DNA of 64,000 nucleotides. Origin: Thelephora terrestris (taxonomy: Eukaryota; Basidiomycota; Agaricomycetes; Thelephorales; Thelephoraceae). The translations under genes and the position numbers were made by a program. The DNA is taken from the NCBI GenBank assembly GCA_015956445.1, contig WIUZ02000001.1:1488001-1552000 (forward strand). Direction: 5' to 3'. This document shows positions 9,075-22,510 of the stretch, piece by piece. The notes beneath the pieces are model-generated. The model had not been told where the DNA came from, made no database searches, and saw only the letters and a list, made by a program, of their open reading frames with translations. Each line of letters starts with the position of its first letter. The first letter of the stretch is position 1.

Positions 9075-11935
9075 TCATGCTTTAGCCTCGTGCCTGTGTT
9101 CCTGGATTTCCCTATTGAGTTCTTCCGTCACCTCCCTGAACTCCTCTTGTCTGTCCACCGCTGCGATGCGGTCAACCGCGACGCCATCGGAAAGGGATGC
9201 TTTTCGCTCGCGATGCCCGTGACGGAGGTGGATCCCCTCGCCCTCGCCCAGTGGACTTGAGTGAGTTTCAATATTCCCATGTGCATCACCTGCGACTCCA
9301 GTGAGTCCTGCCGTAACAGCCCAATCGGAAAATCAAATCACCCACCTTTCCCAATCGCCGACATACGCAACTTCTGCAAATCAGCGTAAGAATTTTGCCT
9401 ACTCCGGACTCGGTTATGACCATGGGGTGCTCCCTCATAGATCGGCAAGTATCCGAGAACGTTATCGTAATCAGAGACCTCCTCGTCCTCTGACAGATCT
9501 GGGGTGCCCGCCCGACTGATATCTTGGCTACGAGTGGCGCCTGCCCAGGCACTCGTTCCCCGGCTGGCAGATTTGGACCAACCAAAGAGACGCTCGTCAA
9601 GCCACGTCTGATGGAACAGATCAGGACGATCTGATAATAAACCCTGCGGCGCGACTTACCATGGGGTGCACAAGCAGGTTTCCCTGGGCGTCTACAGCAC
9701 CAACGCCGCTCTTCCTTCTCCACAGTCCCGGTGTTCCGGTTGATGGCGGTACACTGGCAGACGGCACAAGAATCCTCCACTAAGACACAATCATCAAACT
9801 CAAGACCTCGGCGGGCGCCCCCTTGTTACTCTCACCTGGTCAAAGTCGTCGTACATCTTTGGTCCAAATTCGTTGATTGACTTGGCGACTTCGTTAGTCA
9901 ACTCCTCTCTCATGACCTTTAGTCGGCTCAGTGTGCGCGCTTGCCCCGGTGCCAGGGATACTATCAAAGGTCGCAACGACCTGGAAAGGTGGATTAGCTG
10001 TTTGAAACTTGACCCAAGTTCAGAGTCGTACTTGAGAACGTCCATTCCGGCCTCTCCGAATTTCAGGGCGGCATATCCGATAAAAGGTAGCGCAGAAACC
10101 ACAATAAACGGGGTCCAAAGTCGGTATTTGAGCGGAGCCCCAGCGCGAATCATGACTGCGGTTGCGATGAAGGCATACAAACCATAGAGAAGAGGTGCAG
10201 CTCCTAACGAAATAAGGACCTTCCACGAGCCGAGTACGTCCCGACCGGCTACCTTGACCGTGGAAGCAGCGAGAGCCTCTGTGGTTGGGTTTAGCACGTT
10301 ATTGTGGACGCAAACAAAATCGACGTACCCTTGGCTTTTTTGCGGGAAATGATTGATGCTAAGATGAATATTGGTCCGTTGAGGATGACCCCAGGAAGAG
10401 CCAGAGTCGACCAGATGGCGAGAAGGAGTACACGGTACAATAACAACCCGAAAGTCTTCCAACCAACCTTGGTAGCTCGCGGAACCTACATCCGGTTGCG
10501 TTTAAATACGCCGAAGGCACTTGGGGATGATCAAACCTGGTGGTCCCGTAATCCCAAGTCGCGAAGTAAGCGGTTATATCTTAAGACCTTGTTGCGCAGG
10601 TCCTGGATCTTCGGTTCGTCCTTGAGCTGCAGATATCCTTCTAAGAAGCGTTTGTTCAATTCAACAACTTGACCCAAAGTGAGATGTTGTCCGGGCGGTT
10701 TGTACAGACGACGAGCTGCTTGTATGAGCTGAAAAATAACAGCCAGTGAGCGATCTGGGAAGGGAAGACCGTGCTGTGACTCACCATCAAGGTGTCATAG
10801 TCTGGAGCCCTGACAGTGACCGTTTTGAGACCATCGTAAATGACATCCAGGAGTCTCCCCACGGCGGTACGTTTCGAAGGGCCCCCTTCCTTGAACATGT
10901 TCACGAGATCCTCAGGTACATCCATGGCAGCCCCGAATTCTACCACAGCACGAGAGCGGAAGCGATGGGGATGGAAGTAGGACAATCCGACAGGAACAAT
11001 CTTTACTTTCACGCTCGAGTCGTTGGCCATAGCTCCCAAAGCCATCATAGCCACGCCGGCTTTAAGCGGTAAGAGATCTGTTCGATCGTGGCTGCCACCT
11101 AGGAATAATTAGCCCCTTAACAATGAAAAAGCGGGAGACCTGGGGTACCTTCTGGGAATATACCAATACATCCACCTTCCTTGAGTCTTTGGTAGACGTG
11201 TCCGTACATCATTTGTTGATCAACGAACGGGAGGGCCTTGTAGGCGATGCCTTTGCCATCCGACTCCTTGACTGCCTCACGAAAACGAGCAGTACCTTTT
11301 CCATTCTCACCACCAAACTCCTTCTTTATTCTCAGCTCTGTGTCGGAAATAATCTCAATAACTTCAGCTACGGCGAAATTCAGGCTCTTGGACAGCATAA
11401 TCTGTGTTTGGGGCGAAAACTGGGATAGGAAGTTGGTGCCCTCCCCAAGGACAACACAGGGATCGGTTTCCGAAAGGCGTATGAGACCTTTGCCAGCCTT
11501 GGCTTCATCAGCCGCTCGCACGACCGGGACTATAGACCTGCGCATGAGCTCCATGAAAACATACAACTCCCGGAAACATACTGCTCGACATCAGTCCAGC
11601 GAAAAATCCAACGGCTTTCCTCTTCATACTCTTCGCCGCAATGAGGAATTGAGTTCTCCTACGGGTTTCGCGGTGCACTTGTAGCGTAAGAAGGAGCGGA
11701 TCGAGGAACTATGAGGGTCGATACATCATTGAATCTGATACTAGTTTCGTAGACAACGCACCTGGTTATGGTGAGGAGCTGCAACAAAGATTACTGGGCC
11801 CTCTCTGGGGATGTTGAAGGCGCCTCGAGGACGTATCTCCCTGAAGAAGATGCTTGTGACCATGCGCCAGAAGACGAGGGAGGTCTCGTAGGTCAGGTCA
11901 GATGAGAGGGGGAGAGATTTTACCTGGCCAGACAT
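9075..11935 (-). CDS. SCT1: Glycerol-3-phosphate / dihydroxyacetone-phosphate acyltransferase (Sct1/Gpt2 family)
   Basis: First acylation step of glycerolipid synthesis, in the ER membrane. Starting at MSGQVKSLPLSSDL (11935), the PlsC domain shows IPREGPVIFVAAPHHNQ spliced to FLDPLLL, giving the HX4D acyltransferase box. It continues with IAAKSMKRKAVGFFAG, then the long insert characteristic of fungal Gpt2/Sct1, then GGCIGIFPEG and the SHDRTDLLPLKAGVAMMALG block. Two or more hydrophobic segments follow (LISLGAAPLLYGLYAF, PFIVVSALPFIGYAAL). The C-terminal tail has TWLDERLFGWSKS and an acidic DLSEDEEVSDYDNVLGYLP, as I recall in fungal homologues, ending at 9075. An in-frame extension to 12055 exists, but the 11935 start fits the family better. 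Confidence 0.93.
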
Positions 11936-12156
11936 GATGACGGTTCTCGCAGGCGATGGAAGTCGAGGGTCAGTGCCCGCGGCCGACCACTCCAGGCCAG
12001 TCGCGATGTTGGGGATGCTCACGTGATCTAAGCCCCTACTGTGGGGTAGGGCCAAGGAGATTACACAGGAAGATGTATGCTACGGTGTATACTTATTATG
12101 TACATATAGACGGGCAGAAAGACAGACAGATGCGAAGCAGTGCGGTGACAAAACAA

Positions 12157-15100
12157 TCAAGATGGCCCCCTTTGGCCCGAAGACCCGTTACTCGCCGTAC
12201 TCGTTCTGTACTGGAAGATGCCGTGCAGTCGTGACAACTTATCGTCCGGAGCGATGGACGAGGTTACACTTGTTCGTCGGGGAGACAGAGGTGTGTCGGA
12301 GCGGATAGGAGAAGTGGGGACAGGAGAGCTTGAATCACGCTTATTTGATTCAAGTTCTGTAGTACCCTACGTCAGAACTTCCATGTGTTGGGACCTGTGC
12401 AAACGTACTGGATAGCGTATGTGCGACCGCTGCGTCACGGTCTGAGTCCTCGGCCGCTCTACTCGCCAACGCTCGAGTGATGTATTTTCGGAAAGCCGTT
12501 CCAGTCGATTCCAACAGCTTCTCCACCCGTGGCCTTTTGTGGGGATATGCCTTCAAGAACTGATGCAATTCAGTGATGCCCTCCTTGTGCATTGCCCCAG
12601 TCGTTTCGCTTGAAATATGGTTGATGATAGTGACGAGCTGAGCGTCCGGGTCCGGTTCCTCGGCGGTTGGCGCATACCCGTCGTTGGCAGACGATACGCT
12701 CGCAGTTCGAGGACGTCCGAGGGAAGAACGGTGCTGTTCTCCTGAAGTCACGGAGGATTGCGGAGATTGCGGTCGAGTCACCACTGGCGAGTCGCGCGAG
12801 GCCGCAGACGCCCGTTGGCTTCCATTGACTCTCGATTCCGTATTGACTTCTTCAGCCGCCGCCCGAGTGGCAGAATTTAGGATGCGATAAACGTAGGGGT
12901 AAACGATAGTAGCAGAAGGATCGTCAAATGAAGCAGCAAGGAGCTCGTACACGTCGTCCCCGTAATGAGCTATATTTGACGTTAGATGCATGGTATGACT
13001 TTCTGACCTAGGACTTACCAACTACGTGCTGGATGATAACCTTCATCGTCCGTAGGGGCATATCTCCACAGGGGATCTTGTTGGTGGCTCGTGCGCGCCA
13101 CTCATTTGGAGGGACTGACTGAAGAAAATGTTCCATGGCTGGAAACAATTCCACAGGGTCGAGAGCCTGCTTCTCGAGGTCTTGAGGGATGTTTCTTGCC
13201 AACTTCCAGATGCATTTGAGGACAAGTTCAGCAACTTTAAACTCCTTGGACTCCGTGTTAGTTCCGTTTCCAGGGAACGGCTTGACGATCTGGAGTAGAA
13301 GATTGAAAAGTGCCCTAAAGCCGAGTTCAGAACGACATTGTGGGTGTGGGAGACTGGGCGGGTAATACCTAAACACAGACATCCGACGAGCTGTGGCAAA
13401 TAGACGTAGGATGATCATATTGATGAATCTCGACAGGTCCTTCAGCTGATTATCATTGCTGTTGTCCGTTTCAAGAAGTCGCAAGGTCAACTCCTCCAGG
13501 AGTGAAGTCAAAATATCGACCGTAAGGGACTCAGCCAGGAAGGTGTGATCACAGAAGGAGTTCAGGGTTTGAATGAGGTGTTTGGCCAGCCTAAAGTTCT
13601 CCTTTTGTGAGACTTTATCCGACCTCTCGAAGACGTGCGCCATCTGTAGGATGATGGTTTCTATCAGACCTTCCGTGTGTTCGGCTAGGTCTCGATAGGC
13701 TGGTGATGAAGGCCCCTCTTCCGGTCCGACATCTAAGACCTTCTGAATCCTCTTCAAAGCGTCTACGCTACGGGCCGGATCGTTACTGAGGATACTGGAA
13801 ATTGTGATCGTGATGTCGTCGGGGGAAGTTTGGGTCTGAGGTTCCGGGTCAGCATAGCCTGCAGCTCCGCGTCGACCGGCGATGCCATGGTCCTCGTCCG
13901 CAGGTTCTTCAAAATTGGGCTGTTCTGTTCGAATACTATTTGACCTTGATTTTGGAACTCCTAAGCGGGAAGGAAGCGCGGATTTCGTGCGACCTATACC
14001 AGATGGAAGTGAACTCGATCCGGGCGTCACGAGGTGGGAAGGCCCGGCTATCCTCGATGCGCGAACGGGCGAAACCGCACGACCAATGTCGGACGGTGCG
14101 GGGGATGCTGATCGGATGGTTCTTGAAGGAGATGCAGGTCGAGCCAACCGGGAAGTGGACGGGGTAATCGGACGGGGAATTCCCAATGATCTGACGGAGG
14201 CCTGAGATTCGGGGCGGAGGGGACCTGTTGGGGTGCGGGGAGATGCAACCTTCTCCTTTTCCGGACTATTCGCACTAGGTCCGGGAACTCGACGTAGTCG
14301 TTCCTCTAGCTGGGTCTTATCCTTCGGGGAAAGAGGACCAACCAACGACCATACCTTCTCACCAACCTGGGCATATGCCTCACTGTATATTATCTGGTAA
14401 GTGTTGGTCAGCAAATTGTGAGCGTGAAGGCTGACCTCAGGGCGGAAAGTGCGGACTTTCTGACGGTTGCGTCCTTGTCTCCGATCATGGAAGCAATTTT
14501 TGGCAATGCTTTTGCCGGATCGCAGGCAGCCATGCCGAATTTCCGTAAAAGGTTGTCCAACTCGTCTAAGGTACCTTGCCGCGTCTTCGCAACTTTCGAC
14601 TGGAGCCCATTCTCCAGGAGGAGCTGGAACAAACGACTATATGCATACACCTTGACAGTTGACTGGATGATCGCCTGTACTTTGTTGCGGACAGGTTCTC
14701 TCGGGTCTCCGAGCTTTACAGTTGAAGCTCAAGACCAAAATACCGAGAGTTGACAGATCGCTCACCTTATGCACTATGGTAGGGATGAAGCACTGAGCTT
14801 CCGCGTCCGTGAGCTGGAAGTTAACGTTGTGTAGGAGAGAGATTACGGCATCTACAAGCTCCAGAACCTTTGCGATAACGTTGGACTGTGGTTCGTGAGC
14901 CTTGATGGAGGCATATTTCAAAGCCAGATCGGAGTTTGCAACGCAGACATTCTGAAGATCGTTTGGTGATCCGTACGTATCCTCTCCTGCACGGACGCTC
15001 GAATACAAGTCGATCAGCTTTGCCATGCCAGCAACGTGGTCGTTGACGGCATTGTGGTCGTGGCTGAATAACAGGGAGACGAGCCCCTTGCTCGCATGGG

Positions 15101-18100
15101 GTTCCAACTGGTGCTGGAGAAGCTCTGCAAGGTCTTTCCTTGTCGTCCCACCCTCGTTGATCCAGCGGCCCGCATCCTTGGACAATCTTGCCTTTTTTGC
15201 TTCAAAGTTAGCAGTCGTGAGTACGGCAGATGTCCCGAAAGTCGCAGATGCTGGCGTAGATGGCGACTTGGTCGAGGCCGAACTGGTTGCCCCGGGGCGA
15301 CGGAGGCCACCGATCTTGTTTTGCAAGCCAGATCCTCCACCCTCTCCATCCAGACGAGATTGTGGTCGGGGGATCGCACCAGTTCCGGGGAGCGGTTTAC
15401 GGACGCCTGTCACGTTTGGTCCAGGTAGGCTTGCTGACTGTTTAGGGGGACTGCCGAGATCGCTGGGAGGGGGGGTAGCCTTCGGTGTGGATTTGGCGGG
15501 AGCTTTTGTAGGTGCCGAAGTTGTGGGTGGTTTGGGAGGAGGAATCGATTGTGCAGGAGCGCTTGCGCGAGCAGCCTGAACAAGAGGGACAACAGTTGAA
15601 CGTGAAGCGGGCTTCAAGGAGTTCGTCTGACGGATAACTTCGTCGAAGCCTACAGAACCGATGAGAATCGGAAGGATTGCCTGAGCCCCCTTACGGACAT
15701 CACTGTTGCGGTCATCAAGGCAGGAAAGAACGGTCGCCGTCCAACTACTCAGATCGGCATCAAGACTCTCATGATTCTTAAACCATTCGACAGCCCAGTT
15801 CAGGATGGACGATCTCTGTACAGGGTTTTGGGTTTCCAGAGCGCTGCCTAACCCTACCGCCATGGCATCGACGCCTTCACATGCCGTCGCCATCGCTGTA
15901 AGTGCATTGAGGGCAAGCGTTCGCACATTCGCTTTCTGATCGGAAAGAACGGCAGCAACAGGGGCGAGAAGAAGGCGTAAGTGTTTTTCAAACGGTTTTC
16001 CCATACCCGATGCGATCCTTGAAACAATATCCAATGCGAGGGCCTGGACGGCTTTGTTTGAATCCACCACCCGAGCTTTCAGGATCGAGCCGATTTCACC
16101 TATGACCATGGTCAACTACTCCTCTACGCGTGAGGGAACACCACTCACCCATATTGGATTTCAGTCTCTTATTGGCGCCTTGGTCGAGGATGGCCTGCAA
16201 GGTTTCCAGTCCTTCTTTCTTTGTTTTCCAAGCGTCACTCTTGCTATCTGCCAAGATGGTGGTTCCCTTCATCAATGAATCTAGATCAACTCGCGGGAAG
16301 AGGTCGTCCATCGGATCCACTGTAGCCCGCTTCGTTGATCCAGCCGCTGGCGCAATATTCTTGACATCCTCTTGTTCCCGCGTGGGCTGTGGTGCTGGCG
16401 TTCCCTCGACTTTGTCAAACTCTGAGAAGATGGTGCTAAGAAGCTGGGGGTTCAAATCCTCCAGGAGATCCTTTATTGCTGCTGGGTTGTCAGAACAATG
16501 TTACGGGGGCTGAAGGATGACGCACTGACCAGGACCGGCAAAGAGCTTGACAGTGACCAAGGCTTTCGTCGCACTTGTCCTAACTGCGGCATTCGAGTTC
16601 TTCAGGCCAGTCTTCAGGAACTCGATAAGACTCCGCATGGACAACCCGGCGATCCCGAACTCTGTCAGGGCTGTATCGATCCAGGCTGTAGCATCCGCGA
16701 TAACCTTGGGAGCCTTTTGCTTCGATAGGGGGTCATATGCTACGCATCATTTTAGCCACATTTAACAGGGATAGTGATCAACCACTAACCTTGGTTTAGA
16801 ACAAACTGTAGGGAAGTTTTGCAAGCGAAAGCAGTTAGGGCATCCCCTGCCGGTTTCTTGAGCTTTGTATCTCCGAGCTTCTCACTTAGGTGAGGAACAG
16901 ATAAAGCGATGGATGATCTCCCAAAGGTCTTGCAGCGCTCGGACAACATAATCAGCATCCCGTAGATTTTAGAAGATACCTATAAGGCGATCAGCTAGAA
17001 CAAGAAAACCAGGAAGGTACGCATACCAACCTGGAAGTTCTTCTCGTTCCATCCCTTCTTCGCAATAAACCTGACGATAACCTCAGCATCCACCTGTTCC
17101 ACAACATCCTCGAGCCACGTTATCATCTCCTCAACTGCAGCCAGGCGAGTCTTCCAATTTGCGTTACCGAGGTCTGCGGACAGATTGGATGGTATTAGGT
17201 CTGCCGCCAGGGCATCAGCATCTTCGGGTGTGTGCTTATATTTCACAGTATCTAATGCGCTTGGGCCAGCCGGGGGGGCAGTTTTTGACTTTGACGCTCC
17301 TGCAGCAGTGGGTGGCAACTTCTTAACAGCCGGTGCTGGGCCAGAAGACGGACCGGGAGAGGACTCAGAACCAGTTTCTTGTGCCTTTTTCTGTTAAATG
17401 CGTTGGTCAATGATTTCTAGCGAGGGGCCATCGGAACATACCAGCAACCGGGCCGATGGCTTCTTAGCCGATTTCGGTAGTTCATCAGAGGCCTCCCCAG
17501 AAGTCGGAAGTTCCTCCTTAGGTGACGTCTTTTTGGGTGCGGATTTCTTTTGAAGAGGCGCCTTCGTGGGGGGAGGTCCAGATGCTTTCGGTGGTGCAGG
17601 TGCTCCGGCCTTGGCCTTGACAGTAGATTTCTCATATGCCTCTTTCACCTTCGACTTCCTGACATCCGGTAGACCGTCCATGATCGCATTGAGCGGCCGT
17701 TCTCCGATCATCCGCATGAGCGTACCAAAGGCGGAAGCTGCTTCGTTCCTTGCTCCTTCGAATGAATCTTCAAGTAGGGTGGCCAGTTGTTCTGAGAGCG
17801 GCTTGATTTGTGTGGGTTGGATCGGAGTGGGGGAGGTAGAGAGACAGCGGACGAGAAACTTGAGAGACCCCTCCTTTACCTGTGGATTCTTTGAACCGAG
17901 AGCCTGGATTACATCTCCAAGGATATCACCAAGGTTCGACTTGATTATCGATGAGAGGGGGAAGCTCAAGAAGGCACTCGAACTCACAGTCTTAAACACG
18001 GCGTCTAACGCCAACGCAATGGCGTCCGTAACATTTGCTTTCCGCTCCTTGAGCCTCTCGAGGACTGGCGGAACGACAGCTTCTCGGTGTCTTGAAAAGG

Positions 18101-19379
18101 CTGTCATCAAACCGTCGGCGAGCGCTTCTAAGCAGTTTGCGGCCACAATGACACACATAACGTTTGCATCTCCGTTGATCTTTGCCGCCAATGCCTTGGC
18201 TAGTTCTCCTATCTCTGGGCGATCCTTAATACGCAGAGAGGCCTTGAGTAACGTTGAGAGGTCATCTAATGACTCCTTGCGTTCCTTCCACTTGGAGGAA
18301 GCGAGGTTCTTGTACAAATCTGCAGGAAGTTTGGAGATGATATCCACCTCTTCCGCTATGGACCGGGGGTCCAAGAATTGCTCTCCTGCGGAAAGGCATT
18401 TGTAATCCCACGAACCTACGGGGAGACGGGATAGACTAACCTTGTGCATTGTCTGCCACGGCATCACCTTCTCCATCGCTGGTATCAGCCACCTCGGACT
18501 TTTCTGCCGCTTCACGAGCCGCAGTCCGAGTCAACCTTTGAGGTTTGGAAGTACCCTTCCCTTTGCCCTCCTTCTCCATAATTTCCCATGCCTCCTTTAG
18601 CTCCTTCACTTGCACGGGTTTGAGGTCGGACAAGAACGACTCGATGCCAGGGCCCAAAAACTGGTAGAGGGCGAGCGTCAGTTGAGTTCCTTCGGCTCGA
18701 ACAGTCTTGTCACTATGAGAGAATATTTTCGGCAGTGGTTTTAGGACAGCGGGAGGGGGCACTGCCTGGGTTCCAAAATTGCTGGAGAACACGGATGTTA
18801 GCGTTGGGTCATGGATTGTCGACCTCGCTTGTCGCACCTGACAATCTCCTTCATTGCAGCAACACATCCTGCTACAATCTTGGGTTGCTTTGCTGCAAGT
18901 CCCGGCACGATATCCGCCTTGGCAGAAATTAAAGTTCAACATCCACCGGAATTGCAAACAGTTGATAACCCTACCACGACACCAGCACCGGAGTTCTCGA
19001 CTTCCACGTATTGTAACAGCAGTTCAATAGCTTGATTCTTCGTTCCAGCCCTAGTGGATCCCAGACACTTCTCTACCAGCGCGGGCGCGACCACTTCTCG
19101 CGTTCGGGCCGCATATTCTCCGGAGAACTTGACGAGGTTCACGACACATTCAATGCCTTTCTCTTGGGCAACAACGTTGGAGTCCGATACAATCTTTTTA
19201 AGCAGATCTGGGCTGTTCAGGTACGGTTTGAAGACTGGATCGCTGTCGGATGCTGAGTTTTGGAAACTCTTGATCAGGAATTCGTAGGCGCTGACTCTGG
19301 CCTTCCAATTCTTGTGGACGAGACGGTCAGAGATAGCAATTTGTGTGAAGTCCTCTTCCGGTGGTGGTGGACCATCCAT
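12157..19379 (-). CDS. STU2: XMAP215/Stu2-family microtubule polymerase with five TOG domains
   Basis: Binds tubulin through TOG domains and promotes microtubule growth at plus ends, spindle poles and kinetochores. TOG1 starts at 19379 (MDGPPPPEEDFTQI, RLVHKNWKARVSAYEFLIK) and ends with ADIVPGLAAKQPKIVAG. TOG2 lies around 17.6-18.4 kb (LYKNLASSKWKERKESLDDL). TOG3 lies around 16.7-17.3 kb (LGNANWKTRLAAVEEM). TOG4 lies around 15.6-16.4 kb (SDAWKTKKEGLETLQAIL, KANVRTLALNALTAMA). TOG5 lies around 14.4-15.2 kb. Basic Pro/Ser linkers join them. The C-terminal helical region runs on to 12.2 kb. The last junction, a 52-nt intron starting GTACGTTTGC, joins VAHTLS to KLESNKRDSS and ends at 12157 with RGPS. 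Five TOGs is the animal/plant-like layout, whereas ascomycete Stu2/Alp14/Dis1 have two. Confidence 0.93.
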
Positions 19380-19506
19380 TTGCCGCAGAACGGACGACGG
19401 GGGTGAGGGTAAGGTTGTAAGTCGGAAGGACGTGTTACTATTTCCAAATCTGTATGGGCGAACATACGCGTGACCAGTCGCGTAACAGTGTCACGGTTGA
19501 CTATTA

Positions 19507-22409
19507 TTACTCCCGAGCCGCGAGCCCAATCCCGACTTCAGACACAAGATTAATGATTTCTATCATCTGAGGATCCGCAGCCTGGCCAGAAACCGCCTTG
19601 GCTTTTTCCTCCGTTTCCCCCAATCTCTTGACCGCTGTGTCCCTCTCGACTTTCATATTCAGCGTGTTGTAGACCACCGATAACACGAATTGTACACGAC
19701 GTGCAGCTGCGTAAATCTCGATCTTGAGGTAGTCAGCCTCGGCTATCTTGAGATACGGGATCGCTTCACGAAGAGAAGCGGGGGACTGAACATTATCTAC
19801 CTCCCAGGTTACCCCCTGAGCATTGTGTGGTGATCACGACTCACCAGCATCACGCCCGGACATAATAATGCACCGCGCCAGAGTAAAACACCCATACGCC
19901 CTTTGCTCCAGGTCTCCACCTTGGATGATCTGAGGATAATTCACTTCTGAGTTCCGATCATGACCCCTTGAATTACCTGCGGCATGACATCCTCCACCAT
20001 CCTTCGCGCCTTCTGCGATAGCCCAAATTCCATGGAGATGTCTGCAAGCATGACTAAACCCGTCCGATACAGTCCATAACGACACTGGAATTCCGCATGC
20101 CAGAGCGCGACCAGTAGTTTATCGACCATCGCACCCCCTTGATGTACAGACTAAAGTCATGGTCAGCAGTTCTCTGTGGGGTAAGTCCACCGAGACATAC
20201 CATCATGCGCACTGTTTCGTGAAGGGGGTCACGAATGATAGACAAGCTCGGGGCGTTAAGGTCATTGAAGTATTCTTTAGGATTAAAGTGCCCTGCGGGT
20301 CTCCGTGGCTGTAAAAATTCACGGAAGAGGCGGATTTGACCCCTGCCAGTATCAATGAACGCTTTTGAGTCTCTGCCGGACACCAGAGTTGTGGCAGGAG
20401 CTTACCTTCGAGTGACACGCAACACGAGGATGTGCCAAATTTCTGCTGCCCATAGATTGTAGTTGTTGATCGACAATCCTCGCCAGACATTGGGTTCAAG
20501 CAAGGTCGCGATTGCCTCAAGGTATTCACCATTCCGAGCCCTCTGCTCGCTTGCTTAGTGGTGCGAATACGGTCGTGAGGGGGGACCTGTACCTTATACG
20601 CTTGGTTTGTTGTTACAGTCAAACGGTTGTTGTCATCGCCTCTAACTTCAGTAAATATGAGCACGAGCTGTTCCTCGAGCGTCGAAAGTTGGCTGCATCC
20701 TAGGAAACGTTTGACTTGAGAATTCAGTCGGAGTGGATACACCGACCCGCAATACTCCAGATGAGGGAGTGAACCGCATGGAAAGCATCCTGGTCCCGTT
20801 GCCGTAAAATGTTCCCGTGAAGGTCAATCCATTGGTCATACCACCCAACGAACTGATATATCTTCTCGAAAGAAGCTGATAGCGGCTGCTCCTAAAAACT
20901 GTTTTAGGCGCTAGTTCTCATAGTTCAGTATCACGCACATTCTGTACTTGCATGAGTTTCTTGACGTCAAATAATATTTCGACCGGGTGAAGGTCCGGTT
21001 GAACTGTATTAAGGAATGGCTTCTGTCCCCGCTCAGTGGGAGGGAGCCGATGCATAATACTGGATTCAGGTGTAAGTCAAGGGAATCGAATCTTGAAAAG
21101 AGAATACAGACGCCATGCAGTGCTGTAATCCAATACGATCTCCATTCATCCTGCATACAGCGATTGCCCCCGTGAGAAGCTACGGGTCGGGTCGGTCTTC
21201 AATTCCATTCTGGCTACCGTTGCTTACCTTTCGAACCGCACCATATTCTTGTCGGGCATAGTGCATTCGTATTAAATGCATGAGAAGACCCTGGCGATTT
21301 TTTCTACAGCGGAGGTGAATGGGACAACACAGGCAGCGAATCGCAAGACCCACGAGTCGCGTGCTTCAGTGAACCTCTGTTCGAAATAACGACTAATGCT
21401 GTCGACAGCCTGAACCTCATCATTGGTCATGAATCCCTTTTCCCAGCTGCGAGACCTCCTGACTGTTAGAAACACCTTGAACCAACCGGAGTACTTACAA
21501 GAAATAGATGGATGAATCACCATAGTTCTGTTTGTCGGCCGCAGTCTTTAACATCACAGAATCTTGGAAACATAAGTGGACAAACACCAGAGTTCCCCAA
21601 GGCTTACCTACCGGAATTGATAGCGTCCCTCTCATTCCTGGGATCATATTCATATCCCGCGTCGATATCTCCCGCTACCCAGGCATTATAATCTTCGATT
21701 AACCGCATCGTCCCAGAGAACGAGAGTTTGATGAAGGAAACAAAACAACGGCGGACAAAGTAACCAAACAAGGATCGTTTGGTCTGAGCGGTGATATCAC
21801 CTCAGAGGATACAACAAATAGTCGCCAAGGTGGCTCACAAACAATGAATCCTGTCAGCGGAGTCGATAAGTGAGGAAACCTCAGCATAAGAAACTTCGCA
21901 CGCACCGCGCCATCGGGCTTATTTCCAAGGTACAACAACGGCATCCCTAGTTTCGACGTAAGGTCATAGTACAAACGAAAAAAAGAGATCGTATACGTTT
22001 CATGAACTCAGCGAGAGTTTCATATTCGAGTTGTAACGCGAGCTTCCGTCAAGTCCGTGTTGGCGTTATTCATCACTGACGGAGTCGCTGACCACTCACG
22101 ATGGACTGCAACTTTTTAATCAAACGACAGGGCACGGGCTCATCTGCCATGGGAAATCCCTGCATATCCTGCACAATTTCATGACGCGTCCTCGAGATCT
22201 CGGCCTGGACGTCGTTGAACGCGAATGCACGGTGATAGGCGAAGCACACTGACTTCGGCTATTTCTTGCATGAGGAGTCGATATACATGGACCATGAATT
22301 GCGGATGGATTTTTTGGTTCTTGAACTCCTGGAACACGACACCGATGATCACGAGATTCTGGATGTGGTGCGGTCGAATGACGAAGCAGGTTGGCGGTAC
22401 TTCCTCCAT
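19507..22409 (-). CDS. APC5: Anaphase-promoting complex subunit 5
   Basis: Scaffold subunit of the APC/C ubiquitin ligase that drives mitotic exit. The N-terminal exon from 22409 reads CFVIRPHHIQNLVIIGVVF and HPQFMVHVYRLLMQEIAEV, typical of the Apc5 N-terminal domain. Many short exons follow, too fragmented to define each by eye. The C-terminal exon has LREAIPYLKIAEADYLKIEI and VQFVLSVVYNTLNMKVERD with VKRLGETEEKA, the TPR-like end of the protein, stopping at 19507. The middle shows scattered helical repeats (SLYIKGVRWSINYW). It starts 101 nt from NOC3 on the opposite strand. The assignment rests on both ends. Confidence 0.75.
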
Positions 22410-22510
22410 GGCTCAGGTTGGGGTTGATGGGGATGTTGACAAGTGATCGAACGCGGTTTCACCTTTCGATCATTCGCACCCAAATTTTGTGGCTGCGACC
22501 CTCCGTGATA
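22410..22510. promoter_or_regulatory. Shared divergent promoter, APC5 / NOC3
   Basis: 101 nt separates the two divergent start codons, with no evident TATA box. Confidence 0.5.
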
